A stretch of 64,000 nucleotides of DNA from Acanthaster planci. Its lineage: Eukaryota > Echinodermata > Asteroidea > Valvatida > Acanthasteridae. The stretch spans positions 376,055-440,054 of the forward strand of contig NW_019091545.1 in assembly GCF_001949145.1 (NCBI RefSeq), in the 5' to 3' direction. Every line of letters begins with the position of its first letter. Position 1 is the first letter of the stretch. Positions 24,301 through 39,300 of the stretch are shown one piece after another. The notes beneath the pieces are model-generated. The model saw only the letters and a program-made list of their open reading frames with translations, was not told the origin of the DNA and did not search any database. The translations under genes and the position numbers were made by a program.

Positions 24301-27300
24301 GATATTATTAAAATACTCTGACACCCCCCCGAGTTTCCGCTCCAGAACAGGACCTTTTAACTGCTCTGGAGAATCGGATCCAATTGGACGTCAGAGCTCA
24401 CCACAGTTCATTCTATGGGGGTACTTACCATGACATGTAGTGGTTTCTTGAGCGGACCTTTAGCATCAAACGTTTCCTTATTCTGATCATCTCTCTCGTA
24501 TCGCACTACAGTCCCAGCTGCCTCGTACGTCCCACTCCATTTAATGTCCCACCCCCCATTGAGGTAGTAGTGTCCAGATGAGTCCATCAGAGCTAGGAAG
24601 TTATTCGCCTCGGCTACCTCCTCTACTCGAATATTCCGAGCTCCAGCAGGGATAACCATGGCTTCAACATACCCTGACAAACGTAAATCAATCATTTCAG
24701 GTTAGGCATTTTCATGTTGATGCCATCTGCAAGTGCCTGAAAGATTATGAAACTTTTAATAGTTAAGAAATTTCCTAAACATCAACATTTCGTTAAAATG
24801 TGTTCACCTTTCATAAAATAATGTTACTTCCCCCACATCCAGGGTAGCATCATCTCTTCAGCCTTCTTTTTGCCTTAGTTTTCAAGATGTAATTTGGCTA
24901 CAGTTTGCATTTTCGTGATATGATGACAGTCTTACCGAAGCCAGATTGTTTGATGAGTTGATCTTTAACAGTCTCACACGATGATCCATCGCCGTGACAG
25001 ATCCCACACCGGTCTTCCACGGCCTCCGAATTGATCTGATAGTCGCAACCAACTTTCTAAACGATGGTTTTACGTAAAATGTTTACCACAACATTAATAT
25101 ACAAAGCGCAAACAATAAATATCAATTAATAATGAGGATACGAGAAAAACTTAAACTGTTTTTAGAAAACAATTTATTTGAAATAGTGATAAAACTCAAT
25201 TGTTGTACTTAGAACAAATGACCCGAAAACTACTATATTTTCTGCAAGCACTCCGAACAGCGTCGGTCAAAACTCCACTGCTAACAACTTTGAGCGCTTA
25301 GCAAATTTTACTCAAAGTAACTAAAACTTACAGTACTTTCATTTTGATCCTACTACGTTAAAAATACTATACTACCAGACGTTGGTCCAACAACTTTGAT
25401 TTTACAATCATTTATTAATTTGCGCTAAAATTAATCTAATATTTGTATCCTTACATAGCAGATGCCACCAATGCATAAATCCCTGGAATCTTCCGTACAT
25501 GGAGTCCCATCCGTCACCTCATTGGCAAACTTTATCGGAAGCAAGAATCTCTTCTCCAGGGGCCGGCAATGCAACTCGCAGAAAGCGTCTTTGTTGACAA
25601 ATGTGACATTACTTTGTTAACTTAGTAAGTCTTAAACACAATTGATTTGAGATCGAGTTGGGTTTTCTTACTTAGCCTGAGGAAATATGATTTACAATTT
25701 CAGTAATTTAATGAATAAAAAAAAGAAAACAGCTGAGCAAAAAGGGAAGATCAAACATTAAAAATGATTGTCAGGGAAGAAAATGTGGAAATGAATATTA
25801 CTGACTGTAACTCTGAACTTGTTGCTTACTTTCTTTGTAATACGGTACCCATTGGAAGTAGCTACCATGATAAGCCAGTCTGTTGTACCTGCTGCACTGG
25901 GCGTGACGTGGACGCACACTGCCCTGGGGACATTCCTGTCAAAGGTCCACGAAAAAAGAGTCTGGAGTACGATCAAGCTTTTAATGTAGGGCCGACTGTT
26001 AACTTCCCCTTTCGGACACTCGGCGTTAAATTAGACAAAATTTAAGATGATTATCCTACCTGCCGATTGCATATGGCGTACTTCTTTCGTTCACCTACAC
26101 AATATTTGCCACCATTGGAGGGTCTACAATTGAACAAAGACACGGACATTACGCATAAAGTATGGAAATGACCTACCAGTTGAACACAGAAATGAAAACA
26201 TGAAAGAACGGTTTTGTTCTTTTCACGGGCACTTTGTAAACTTATGTCTCAGTTTTTAGTAGTTGTGATATTATAATGAGATAGTTGTACCTCTGCGCTT
26301 ATTTTGGAGTAAACTTGTTTAAACATTGCAGACTATGTTTTACTTTTAAAAGTTTGATTTGGTTTTTCAAAGACATTTTGTAACGTGCAAAGTTACCGTG
26401 GATTATTGCAGTGCCTCTCCTTAATGGCAACACCAGAGCCACAGCTCAGTGAGCAGGGTGACCACTCGCTCCATGACCCCCAATCACCGTGGATTGGAGC
26501 CGCTGATTCCTTGATGTCAACACATTCACCACCGCTACACCACTAAAAGGAAAAGTAATCAATTTTTCATAACAAATCCTCGAAAGGTGCGTTTCTGTTC
26601 CTCAAATGCCACTGCAGACCAGTTTCAACGGTACTTAAAGTTACTGAACAATTTTTGAGAAACAAAATAGATAACTATTGGCAGACGTTTCATGCTACGA
26701 ATATTTACTGACTGCTGCAGGTTCTGGTAATCGACATTCGATAAAAACTTCGCTAAGCACCATGTTCAGTCAAGCATTGCTGTGAAACTACAAGGAAACA
26801 ACAATCTTCCTCAGCAAAGCAACTTACCCTGTCACGTCCACAGCTGGTTCCCGGTGCAGCCGCAGATAGCTTCGAATGACATCGGTTACCAGATTTGCAC
26901 CATAGTGTTGAACACTGATCTGGCTGTGGCCAAAATTGGAAAGTGCAGATTAGCATAAAACAATCATAGTGAGATAATTGAAATCATATGATCAATTATA
27001 TAAGTGTCATAACTGCTTGTGGCCTCACAAATCTGCTCTGTTGCGCTATGTCCTTGGACAAAACCCTAGAGACGACGGGTTCTCTTCAGATGAGGATTTA
27101 CATCAGAAAAAGAAATCTTTGGCAATTGCAGCTTCAGGTGCTTCATCGGGCCATGGTCGGTATTTCCCTTTTTTTTGCCACACTTACCTCAAGTTGAGAA
27201 CATACTGATGCATTGGCGCCGTACTGCAATCTACACTGGTGGGCCGCTGTGTACATGACACCAGCCGGAACAAACGGGTAGCTGAAATCGTGAGGGGTGG

Positions 27301-27332
27301 GCTCGTCATTTAAACAGTCTCCAAATCCTTGA
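21344..27332 (-). CDS. ADAMTS gene: ancillary-domain exons (9-22)
   Basis: Exon 9 encodes the first disintegrin-like part ([12 protein letters not shown]). Exons 10-12 end that domain and encode TSP1 repeat 1 ([17 protein letters not shown]). Exons 13-15 encode the Cys-rich domain, including [15 protein letters not shown]. Exon 16 and the start of 17 encode the spacer ([20 protein letters not shown]). TSP1 repeats start at WTIAGWTPC (exon 17), WWIGPWQHC (19), [10 protein letters not shown] (19/20) and [10 protein letters not shown] (20/21). Residues about 1017-1160 form an acidic linker beginning with a tyrosine cluster ([14 protein letters not shown]). A PLAC domain ends the protein ([11 protein letters not shown]...MCCATC). 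Vertebrate ADAMTS7/12 have eight TSP1 repeats and a mucin region; here only five repeats are found. Confidence 0.9.
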
Positions 27333-30300
27333 CTGTCAATGAAAACGAATCAAAATGATCAAAATCCGAATCAAGAATTAACGACCTTCAGTGGATGAAT
27401 GGATACAGAAAAAAAAGAATTTTCCTTTTTTTATGAAACATAACTGCAATTATATCTAAATTCAATATTTACTTGGGATAAAATAACCTTAGTATTCGAG
27501 TTTCGAATTCTGGGAAAAGAATTTTTGCTTTCCAGCTTTGCAGCTAACTGACAGAACAACTTGGAAAAATTCCTCAAAATTATGACCAAGATGGTCAATG
27601 GTAATTTATGTTTTCATTTTGTCGGTACCTCACAGTGTATGTTTCTCAAATTACTATCGTATTATTAACTCCTAAATTGAAATGACAGACCTGTCAAAAA
27701 GGTATTTAAAAATGCCATCATATTGTTAAATACTAGGCTTTGTCCTGGTATATTCACACTGTACATTCAGAGTGGTCCGAAAGTTATGAAAAAAAATCCT
27801 AAGTTTGTTTGCACGGGATTTGATGAACTGGTGGATTTTTGTAACTAGTGCGGAGCTCACGGTTAACCCCTCGACCACCAGACCTGCAGGGTGGATGGTT
27901 AGAATCCAATGCGTCAACGGGAACCACAAGTACAGCTTTGGTTCGGGGATGTTAATTTTCAACTCAATATTGTCCTTACACCGACGCATTTACACTGCAT
28001 AATCAGTTGGATCACAGAGTTGCCAAAACCTATTAAATATCGTGACATTATGACATAAGATGAAAACCCAGGGCTGTCGAAGAGGAAACGCTGACTCAGG
28101 ATCAGCGATAAACGATCTCAAGGTCTACAGGACAGGGGAACGTGACCTGCTGACTCCGTGCACCCACTTACTCCAAGAATCTTGTGATGTAGTTTCGGCT
28201 ACAGGCCGACCATGTTAGCGCTCCATACACCCCAGTCAGCTGCGATGACATGACGTGAACCTGTGACTCATTACCCTGTCCGCACGCGTTGTCCAATCCA
28301 TCGTGCTGCATACCAAAACTATACGACCAACGAAAAGAATCCAGAAACAACATGAAAGAAATCGAAACGCTAAGCTGCTCCAAGCGCTGAGAAGCTAGAG
28401 GGAAATTAATTTTGCAACACATTCGTCTCCAAGTCAATCGGTGATTATCCAAACAATTGTGGAGATGAAGGTTGCCTCAAGCGCGGCATGCGAATTCCAG
28501 TCAAACTGGACTCAGATAAACGATGTACTCACGGGGAACCACAACTACAGGCGAGACTAGTTTGGTTCAACGTTTCTGGGTCAAGTGCAGGGCGAAATAT
28601 CACGTGAGCTTCAAAAACGGGTTGGTAAAATAATTCCAAGGATTATACTTTTTCAAGAACAGATTTTCATTACCTTATGAAGGAATAGTTTCAAAGCATA
28701 TTCTAATTTGGAAAAAAAACAAATTCAATTGTGGTTTTTGGGGGTGTCGCTCTCAAATGCACTTGATAAATTGTTACTGAAAGCATATTTTAAAAAAAAA
28801 TTAGTACACAGTTAACAACTACATTGTATTATTTGTTAAAAACATTTTGTTACATACTCTGCAAATAAACGCATCACCAAATCTACTTTTTAGGATCTGA
28901 ATGGCCAGTCACCTGGCAACTTTCCTTCCTCTGTCAACACTTTACATTCTTTCACATTTGTTTCTTCAAATCCTTTTTGATATTTCTTCACTTTCGCCTA
29001 GACACCTGCTGACACGCACCTGCTAAACATGCTAATACGAACTACTTGGACAGTAAAGCAAGAGTGGAAAGTCAGTGTGCTTTTTTCCATCTCTACATAT
29101 TCTAACAATTCCTGACGAAGAAGCCGGATTTGAAACTGTTAAATCGTTAAATCGTGCTCATGATTCACCGCGAGTCTCCACAATGTGTCGACCGATCTTG
29201 CCAAGATGTGGACTGAGTCCCTTGATATTAAGCCGACAGGTGGGTGGTTGCTGACGTACCTGTGCCCGAGCTCATGGGCGACGGTGTAGGCTAAAGCAAG
29301 TCCTGTGTCCTCGTTGATATTGCAACTCCATTCGCTCTGGCACATGCCAGACACCTGCGCTAGTCCTAAGGTGCCACAGGGAGCATCAAATCCCTTACAC
29401 AGATCCTTCCTGTAAAGAATAAATTGAAAACACTGGTGAGCCCCAAAATACTGACATTCAACCCGAGACATAACGCGCATGGTCACGAAGGTGCCACTTT
29501 CGAACACATCAATTACAAAACAAACCCCTATAGATTTCACAAGTTATGTAAAGTTATGTCAAGTCGTAGGACAGAGTCTCACCTGAAGTTACCTCGAGCT
29601 TTTTACGTTACTTTTGGACAGCATTTAGAATGAAGTGGTTATAAATTACGTCAAGTGCAGTATGAAATACTTGAATAGGAAACTTCCCTTTTCAACCGAG
29701 AGAAAAACCAGCACGTGACATTTAGTTCAAGTCAGATCTCGTTAGCGAGGTGTCGAAGAAATGGTTGCTGTCAACACCTTTTGGCTTCAAACGCGAGAGT
29801 TTATGACTATCAATCGATCATTGGAAACAATGTTTGTGTTTATTATAAGAGGAATTAATGTGTTTATTTAGTCTTTGATAGTTTTATGTGAATCTTTTAT
29901 ACTGGGAGAAAAATGGTTGCCCGATTGTTTTCAATTGTGTTTGGAGCGGAATGCAAGAATAACAAATTAATGTGAAATATGACTACAACAGAGAAAATGT
30001 GTTTACTGTTTATGTTGAATCTAGACTTAATGTACACTGTTGACGGTTTTGTGTAGCGATCGTGATTTTGTTTGATTTTTGGTCGCAGTTAATAGCTGGA
30101 GAGACATTCCTGTGGGTCTTGCAGTAAACATTTACGGGAGACAATAGACTTATTTGGATTTTAGGCATTACATGAATAATTTCAATTGCACATTAACATC
30201 CGTTATTTGTCGTTCAACTGATGACAAACGGGATTGTGTGATGGAGCTAAGTCAAAAAGTTGCATTGCCCTGAAAAAAATATCCCGTCTTACCTTGTCAA

Positions 30301-33300
30301 CAGAACGGCAGCGTCATGGTGATTTGGGTGGTTCTCATCCCCAGGGTTTATCGTCCGTTGCCATCGGCAAAAGCTGCTTAGCGTCTTGTCGGCATCGTGC
30401 TCAATCGATAATCCTACCTGTAGAGCATACGTTTAAGTTAACATAGGCTCCCACGGAAAAGCAACTTAATACTATTGTCACATTGCTAACATTTCAGAAA
30501 GGGGGGTTTTCTGAAGTATGAGGCGCTTGAAATACCAATACGGTATAAAATGGTTAGTTTACGCTTAAACAAATATGTGCATGGGTGTCTTGCAAATTGC
30601 TTATATCATTTTAATTTCTTTCTTTAGATTAGAAGATTCAGAATTACTGATGAGTTCAGAAATTTCTCCATCGTCATTTAAAAGAAGGACTGGTGCTCTC
30701 CGTTTACATTGTTAGCCGTCTGGCATTTTGCGCCAGGAGCTACGTTAAGGGGCCGTTCGGTATGTACTTGTCGTCAGTGCGACTCGACTCAGTATGCAAA
30801 AGTTGCGGAGAATGTTTATTGGAGGTTCCAGATGAGTGAAACGCGGCAAACCGATCAAAACATATAACCTGAAAGACGGCCTTATTACAGCACTTAAGCA
30901 TGTATTCATCATTTTTAACCCAAGGAAGCCCCTGCAAGGTTCTGTAGCTCGGTTTTTGCGGTGCGCACATCTTATGCATTAGTCCAAATAATGACGTCAC
31001 TTGACTTCACCAATCAGATGACAGAGACTTATTCAGGTTTGTACAACACCAGCAACCTGTTTCTCTTTCACCATCGACTACAATGATACATCCTCCAAAA
31101 CCAGTGGCGATGAATGGATATTGAACAAGGCTATCAAAAACTTGCCTCCCACAAACACACCACTGAAAGCAGGTGCCCCCCATAAGCTGCTGGTGCCCCC
31201 TTTGTGCCCCCCAGTAAAATCCCAGCTACACCACTGTCCTAAACATTTTATAGTTCCACCAATCTGATCGTGTTTCACTTCCATGCTGATGTGGTCCTTT
31301 CTTGATAGCTGGTCGCTCAAGACCCGTGTGTAATATGTCTCTTAGAGGTACAGGTATATTTCTCACGGGGGTGTTTTCTCTTTTAGTGAGTGGCTACCAG
31401 CCGGTCGCAACTTGTTTTCTTCTCGTGGCTGCGAATTAATTCGAGTCTGCATTATGCCGAGTTTTTAAAGTCAATTAAATACACTTAAAGACCTGGGTAA
31501 AAATCGAGTGAAATATAAATTAAGTTTCTTATGGCGGAAACGTATATCAAACAAACAAGAAGGGCAGGCACTCGTTCAGAAAAGCGGCGAGTTATTACGT
31601 GAAACAAACGCACCACCGAAGGCTATAAAGAGAAACTTATCCCCTTAAAGAGCCAAATAGGCAGGTGGTACCTATTGGGATCTGTAGCAATGTGAAGGCA
31701 GTAAAAGACCTTTGAACGTATTGGGAAAGTGAAAATAGGATTATATGGTCACTGAGGGAGGGTGCATGGATTCTGGTCAGTACAGTAATTTCAATGTACA
31801 CCTAACGTCAGTTCCATCATTGTCATTTGCAAACGATTAGCGTGTCGATTTGTCAAGCATGCATGCGTGTTGTTTTCAATTCCCACCTCGTCCTCCTCCA
31901 GAAAGAGCATGCGCACCATGACGATGTTGATATAATTACCAATGCTGGCGTCATGGTACAAAGTAGCGACCTGCAATTCAAAATGGAAAGTTTTAGATGT
32001 GTGACAGACAAGGGGACATCATCAACATTCAAACACATTTTCGAAAAATTTGAGAGAGAAAAAAAAGGAAAAATGTTCCTCTTTCCCCAATGTTACTTCT
32101 ATAATTAGTCATTACTTAATTCTTTCCGCCGAGTAGGGTGATCGTGACAAGTAGGTCTACTCCTTTGTCAAGAATGCAACACTCACCAGAACCACAAAAT
32201 TGGGGACTTCCTGGAAATCACCTGATATCAAAATCATCAAATATCCGGAACATTATCAGAGCGTTCAATTTTATGATTCATTTTTTTGAAGATTTTGAGC
32301 ATCGGCCTACAATTAGGGTTGGCTCTGTTGACGCACTCACAATGTTCATGATGGTCAACACGTAGGTCTCAATGTCTTGATCTTGGTAATAATGAAGCAT
32401 GTGCTTATCAATAACGACCAGTAATTCAACGTTTCGCTCCAGACTTGATGACCGTCTTCGCCTCCTGTGCGCTGAAGCCGTTTTGCTGTGTTCACTGGCT
32501 CGTTTCTGTCGTGTGCTGCGCTTCTCGTCCGTTGCTATTTTTAAAAGTCAACAAATACGGTAAATTTTCTGAGGAACTTGTAAGAAAAGTTTTCTCATTT
32601 GGTGGAAATAATTGGTGTTTGGGTAGTGCAACTTTTCAGGTAGATGCTGTTACAATTCGACCAGTAAAACTTTGACTTTGTTCAACAGTTTAACGGCCTT
32701 CATATCAATTGCAGTTTATCGCTTCCCTGTGTGAGGCTGGTTCGGAGACTACAAACATTCCTTTGCTCTCCGAATATTTTGAACGAATAATTACTTCGCT
32801 TCACTGTGAGCAGTCCTTGGCATGCCTCTGATTTCCCACCAACCTTCATCCTGCACGCCGCAAAAATCTTCCTGCCCACTCTTGCCAGTGTCACGCCTAT
32901 CAAGATGGCGGCGCTCTGCGTGAGGTTGCCAGGCTTGGTTTGCTATCGCTGATCGCTTATAAACGACGTGTGGATGCTGCTTGGCACCCTGACTTCCGGT
33001 GTAGTTCTTGACGGGTTCGATGAAGAATTCTTCTTCTTGTAGTCTGATCATTCCAATCTGTCATTCCAATAGGAGCAAACAAGTGTTAGGAGTCTGTTCA
33101 TATTCGCATGCGATTTATAAGACCAGGGAATGGAATTTTCGACCCAGTAATACTGATAGTAGTAAGACAACAATAACACTCTATTTTAAACACTTGTAGG
33201 ACGAATCTACTTCCGACAAATAAAAAAGAGCTCAAAATACAAAAGTTATCCAATCTAAACTTGACTGAAGTTAAGTTGAATATGCCCATGGAACTAAATC

Positions 33301-36300
33301 AAACTTATTTCAGAGAAACGACTATAACCATTTATTAAACTGAGTCTGTCAAATCTTAATTTGTATCGCTCAAATTGTTTTATAACCTTGACCTGGAAAC
33401 TCTAATTGCAACTTCTCAATCATTTTTAACTTACACTTACACACTCCGAACCGTGAAAAAGAACTTCCCTTCGGGCTCCAAATTACCGAGAATTTCCGGA
33501 AAATATGATTAACCTTCTAGAACTAGGATTTGACGGATATATTACCCTAATTCCCTTCAAATCGCTGCAGGAGATGTAAAGCTGAGCAGGTACCCGTGAT
33601 CGTTGATTCGTTACAACAAAGGCTAACCAAACAACTTCAAAACATAAACACCTTGAGCTTTTACCCATAATGGCTTTTGGATTAATTGAATAAATTGCAG
33701 TGACATTTCGCGATCCGTGTGGTACCAAGGGTCCGACATTGAGAAATCCTCTTTCGGTCCTTGGAGCGTATCCGGCAGATAGGCGCAACACTGTGACCCT
33801 TCTCGTTGATGCGGTCAATCACGATTCCTACAACATCTAAAATTTCACCGGCGCGAAAACAGACACACCGAAACAAACACCAGCGGTGAAATAATTGATA
33901 ATGCCTCCCCCCACCTCGACACAACTAATCCAGCGGTTCAGCCCCCCTGAATGTTTCCTAAATGCCGACAATCGTCGGTGTCTCAGCGCTGGATATTGAA
34001 AATGTCTACACAGCTTACCCACACCTGTCAAATTGGACGAAAACAGGTGTTGTATCCGCCGCAAAAATGAATTTTCTCAAGCGAAAGTTTCTATCATAAC
34101 ACCTTTCACTCTCGTTTATTCCTTTTTCCCCCTTCTAAATGATATCAAACTTCGTTGCGGTACTTATAAGTTCTGGAGGCGTTCAGACACCGTTTTAAAT
34201 TCCCTTCAAATGGTAGTTGAACTCGATTCGGTGTAACTTTCTGGTAAAACAATGTCTCAGCTATCATTCTTTAGTAAAACTTGGAGCCTGTGTGGTTATC
34301 TGCGAAGGGAGTTGGGCCAGGCAACCATACACCCGGGAACGCGAGCAGTAATTCATGACGCCCACTGACCTATTCCTGGGCAACTCTTTCCCTGCAAGTG
34401 ACTCAGTGGTTCATCTGCTGATCGTATGGCGTTCCGTAAATAGAAGAACTTAATCGTAAACTTGAAATGTATTGCCATGCGGCTTGATCCTATTCGCTGC
34501 TGAAGTAAACGGACAAAAACCACAACGAGGCAAGGACGATCCAGAACCAACCTTTTGGGGGGAACAAAATATTTGGAATTTTTAATGTAACCTTTCTGAA
34601 GGGTGGGGCTAAATTTTTTTGGGGGGGTTACTCGATTTTTTTTTAAAGAAGAGATGACACAAACAAAAAAGTTCACCTTTCCATCTTTATTTTAAAAAGG
34701 CTTCTTTTAAGGGGTCTCACCCCTCTTTACCCCTCGAATCCGCCCCTCGAATCCGCCCTTGTACGTGGCCAAAAAGTAAGTTCGAACAGCGCCTCCCAGA
34801 GTCAGTTTGTGTCCTCCCAAAGCCCTATCCTCGACTTTTGAATTTTCCATGCTGCTGGTGCCTTCGAGAATAACAAGAAATTGCTGCAGCTGCATCGCGG
34901 CTAATATCCTCTTGAATGAGTTCTCTTGCTTTATACTCTCACCCTCGGTTCGGGGAGAAATCGACTGTTCTTTTTGCTTCTCATTGAGCCAGGTTGTGTC
35001 ACTTAATGGCCTCACGCAGAAAGATTGAATTTCCCTCTATGAACTTAACGGGACCCCTTGCGTAACTTCCCCATACCCTCAATCACCCTCTGTAAACATG
35101 AACTTTTATCTCAGCATCCGGATTCCACAGCGAAATGTCTTTGGCTCAAACCCCCACGTTTCCACATCCATACTGCCGATGCAAAACTTGTTTTCGTGTT
35201 TTTTCTAAACCTCTCTAATCGGCACGTAATTTACAGAGACAGTTATTGCCGAGTGCGCGGGATGTCACTCTTATTTGTTTTGTCACGCTTGCTTCACACG
35301 TCGACACAGTAAATCAAAACGTCACAGCTGTTTTGTAGTTCACACAGGGACAGAAGTTGTGGGGCGTTAAATCAGCTTCCTAAAATAGACCAATACCCCC
35401 CTTTCCTGAAACATACCCAGACCTTCCGTCTGTGTCTCCGTAGTTATGCTGAAAGTGGGTTGAAGAAACTCACGCTTGTGAGGTCGCTTAACAAAGTGAA
35501 ACCCCAAAAGCTTTGGACGCATGCGTATCGTTCACGCGGGGAAACCCAGCATGGACATAGCGAAGCCCTCCGTCGCCCAGCAGATTGCAGCTTCTCGTCA
35601 GCTGGAATCTTTTCCGACACGGACATGAAAAATGGCGCCGGACTTTGGCATCTTGGGGTGTTTTTTTCCCTCCTTCTGCCTAATTCGCGTACAAATTGTG
35701 ATAGATTGTTTTCTGGGGAGTGATTTAGCGGTGAACATAAAGGTTAACAATTCCCTGGAGTCTCACCAGAGCGCTGGTTGCTTCGCCTTCCCCCGGTCAA
35801 GGTTACTTTGGATAAGAAACACTTTTTGCAGAAGTGCAGGATGATTTGGGTCTCGATGTTTGAATCTTCCAACTCGCTAACAAGGTCCAAACTCAGGCGA
35901 TAAATCATCCATGTTACCGCCCCTCAGGGTACAATTTTTCAGATTTTGTGACCTGTTTTCTAATTTCCCCTCAGAGATTGTAGCTATGGTACATAATGCC
36001 AAGGCATAGGCGGGGAAACATCTTGGATCACTACTTCATCTCTTAGTCGAACACAGACCAGGAAATCAAGGAGTTATTCTTGCTATCGCGTTGATATTAA
36101 CGACACGATTAAAACAATGCCACATGTTGCCGTTATCGCTTCAGGACGACTAAGAATGTGATTACCTCAGCATGGATATCTGGAAATAAAGATGACAGGT
36201 TCCTCCTCGTGGGTGGTAAGACGTAAATATTTCAAACGCCAGAGATGGTTCTTACATGATGTCTTAACCTTCACATTGGATAACACGACAGCAAAATGCT

Positions 36301-39300
36301 CAAAATGGATCACACTGATTACGAGAAGGGTAATAAAATCAGGAGTTTCTTGCCGAGCCCCCCCCCATCGCACTCTCCCTTTGGTTTTATTGTACCGGTA
36401 TCCCTATTTGCAAGTAACATGTCTCCAATTTGTACACGCCCGTGGCACTATAAATCTGGTCCAATATTGCGCTGATAGAGACACGATTTTTTGTTGACAA
36501 TGCCGAAGACCGTACAAGCATGCAGTGTACTCTAATAAAAAGAACGTATTCATACCGAGCAACCGAATATTTGTCAAAAGAGGCAGTAGCATTTTTTAAC
36601 AACTTCTCGTTTAGGCCGTCAAAATATACTCTGGGTTCATGTAGTCTTTCTTCTGTGGGCTGAGGAGTGAAGTTATCGCACGGATTTCTGTCTGTTGACC
36701 GTTGAATAAATCGACCTTTCTCTTATCACCCCAACCTGCGCATTTGACTACAATAAAAATGCGCTCAATTGCGAAATTCCATTCACGCAGTTTTTCCAGT
36801 TTTCCTCTATTAAATCTTGATGCAGTGACACTTTGCGATAACCCCACCTCTTGTTCCGTCATTCCGGTAAAGTGGCACATCATCGACCGCCCCCCCCCCA
36901 CCCCGGAATCTCAGCGTGTTTGTCGGCCGTCACAGCTGCCGTCTAGTCCGCAAGAAATGCGGGCATTAACATCGAGTGGCGCTCGCCACTGAGTGATAAA
37001 CGTTCCAAATGATCTCCTCACAGCTATTTATCCTTTCGCTTTGACGTTTCAACATCCATTGCCTCTTTTGACAAGGGATAACTGTGAAGTATCGAAACTA
37101 AAAAGCAATATGTTTTTCGTAGAAGAACCAACCTGGGCCGACATTGTTGACCTTAAGTTTTTTAATCGTTGGCAAATAATCAAAATAAAAGAAATACAGA
37201 GCGACAAGGAATAAGAAAAACACAGCAGAATATTAAAAACATGAAGATTTCGACAGAATTTGGGGTGAAATTTCCACTTGAACAAGTAACGTTAACGGAA
37301 CTGTCTGCATAGTAAAACAGCAGCTTAAAGCCAATACATGAGGGATGCAATAATTTATAACAACCTAAGTTCAAAGACCTGTCAATGAGTGGATACCATG
37401 TTGCAATAAGATTTTAATCATGAATTAGAAACTGGAGGGAAGTAATACTGGCAGCTCATTATTTCCTCTCTGAACAGGAAATGTTTACAATTGGCTCACG
37501 CTTGCGAAAAAAACGGTAATTTCCCGTAATTTAACCTGGGATGGACTTGCCAAGAATTAATAAAATGTTGAATCCAGAGTTTCCACTGCCAGTATGCATG
37601 GATGCACTGATAATTTTCCCTAAGAGTCACCAGACGTTTTCGTCGCACACAGTCTTCGTGATTTTTGCCCCTAATGTTTTACTCAGGTCTTGAAGCACTT
37701 GTCTCTCTCGCAAATGTTCTTTTTTGGAATGCAAGTACGCCAGGATTTCTTAACTTTTCTATAAAGTAGAAAATATATGGACAGAAAAATAAGAGCTGTA
37801 AATGACGACATTGAAAAAGCTTAACCAGTTGTCCAGCTTTGTTGTAATATGGAAGGTGTATATAGGTAGAATGTGTGTGTTTTGCAGGCGTACAGAATTC
37901 GGAGAAACAAATCTGTTCCCCAGGTCCTGCCATCCTCAGTTATTTATTTTTGTTAGAGCCAGGGATAACAGGTGAATTTGTTCTCCCTTTAAACTGCACA
38001 TGCTACACCCCTTGGGTCGATACCGAACGGAAGGAACCTGTTATTGCCATGTGTTACAGACTCACTTGTCACGGGAGAAACTGTTCAAGTTGTTTGTGCA
38101 ATCGACTCTCCTCGCCCCCTGGGACCAGCTCTCCGCCCAATGCCGCAGGCTTGTATACAAATTCAAAATCAACTTATATACCCAGACATTCAAGAGGCAC
38201 ATTAATTTCAAAGAATTTAGCACATTAGGCTATGATTTTTGAGGAGTGGGTGTCCATGGTGACCATGGTGAGAAATGTCTCAAGAAGATAAATAGCTTTG
38301 GTTGATAACACAATACATTAACGTGTAATTCTTTCAAAACCAAATTCCTAGAATGCTACTTTCTTATCCTGCAGTCACCATACAAATGAAAAATGGACCT
38401 GTGTTTTAAAAACTGTTTAACCTGAACTATACAGGTGGTTAAGTTTTCTTACGAGATGTATCTGAGATGTTTTTCTTGGATTAGGAGAATAGAATACCAC
38501 TGATACTATCAATAGTCATTTTTTCATTCTACATGCGCTGGTCTGATTTTCCCAGAACTACGTTTATTGCTACATCTATTTTCAACTTCATACATCACGT
38601 GACTTTTGAGCTAATGAAGCTTCCTCTGCTTTTTGACAAAGTTCCAGTGCTTAGCAAAATTTCTCTGCTGAGAAGAATTATCAATAGAGGACTTGAATTG
38701 AAAAAAACATCCATTTAACAATAATACTGAGGCAGATCAGAGGCTCCACATGCCCCTTTTTTATCCTCATGTGAAAAAGGAAACATGAAATTCGTTCCTT
38801 ATTACAGAGGAAGTGCCAATGGAAATGTAAAGTGTCTCAGTACACGTGGTGTGCATTGGGATGTCTGGTTCTCGTCCCACTAACCAGTATCTTGTCAACA
38901 CAGGGATGAGCGCTTGATGAAATCCAGACTATCAACTTGTACAACACAGCAGTAAAAACACAACTAATGTTTGCGCAGAGATATCAACTTATTTCAAGTA
39001 ACAGTGAATTATGAAATGCTTTCTGTTTTTTGAGTTTGACAGTGATATTACATTTAAAAAATTAAGAAGTAGAAATGAAAATCAGAAATTGAAAAAGGAC
39101 AATGGTTATTTGAGTATAGCTGCATGAGCTATCAAACCCACTGATCACAATGGTTATTTGAGTATAGCTGCATGAGCTATCAAACCCACTGATCACAATG
39201 GTTATTTGAGTATAGCTGCATAAGCTATCAAACCCACTGATCACAATGGTTGTTTGAGTATAGCTGCATGAGCTTTCAAACTCACTGATCACAATTCGTT

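Noticed and set aside
31130-31230. GGGGGGCAC-rich segment on the minus strand in ADAMTS intron 5
   Set aside because: It looks like a fragment of a dispersed repeat, but no borders or internal structure could be defined.
34707-35015. 102-codon minus-strand frame in ADAMTS intron 2
   Set aside because: Its 3' end runs into a short tandem repeat (CCCTCGAATCCGCC twice) and no family is recognisable; possibly repeat-derived.
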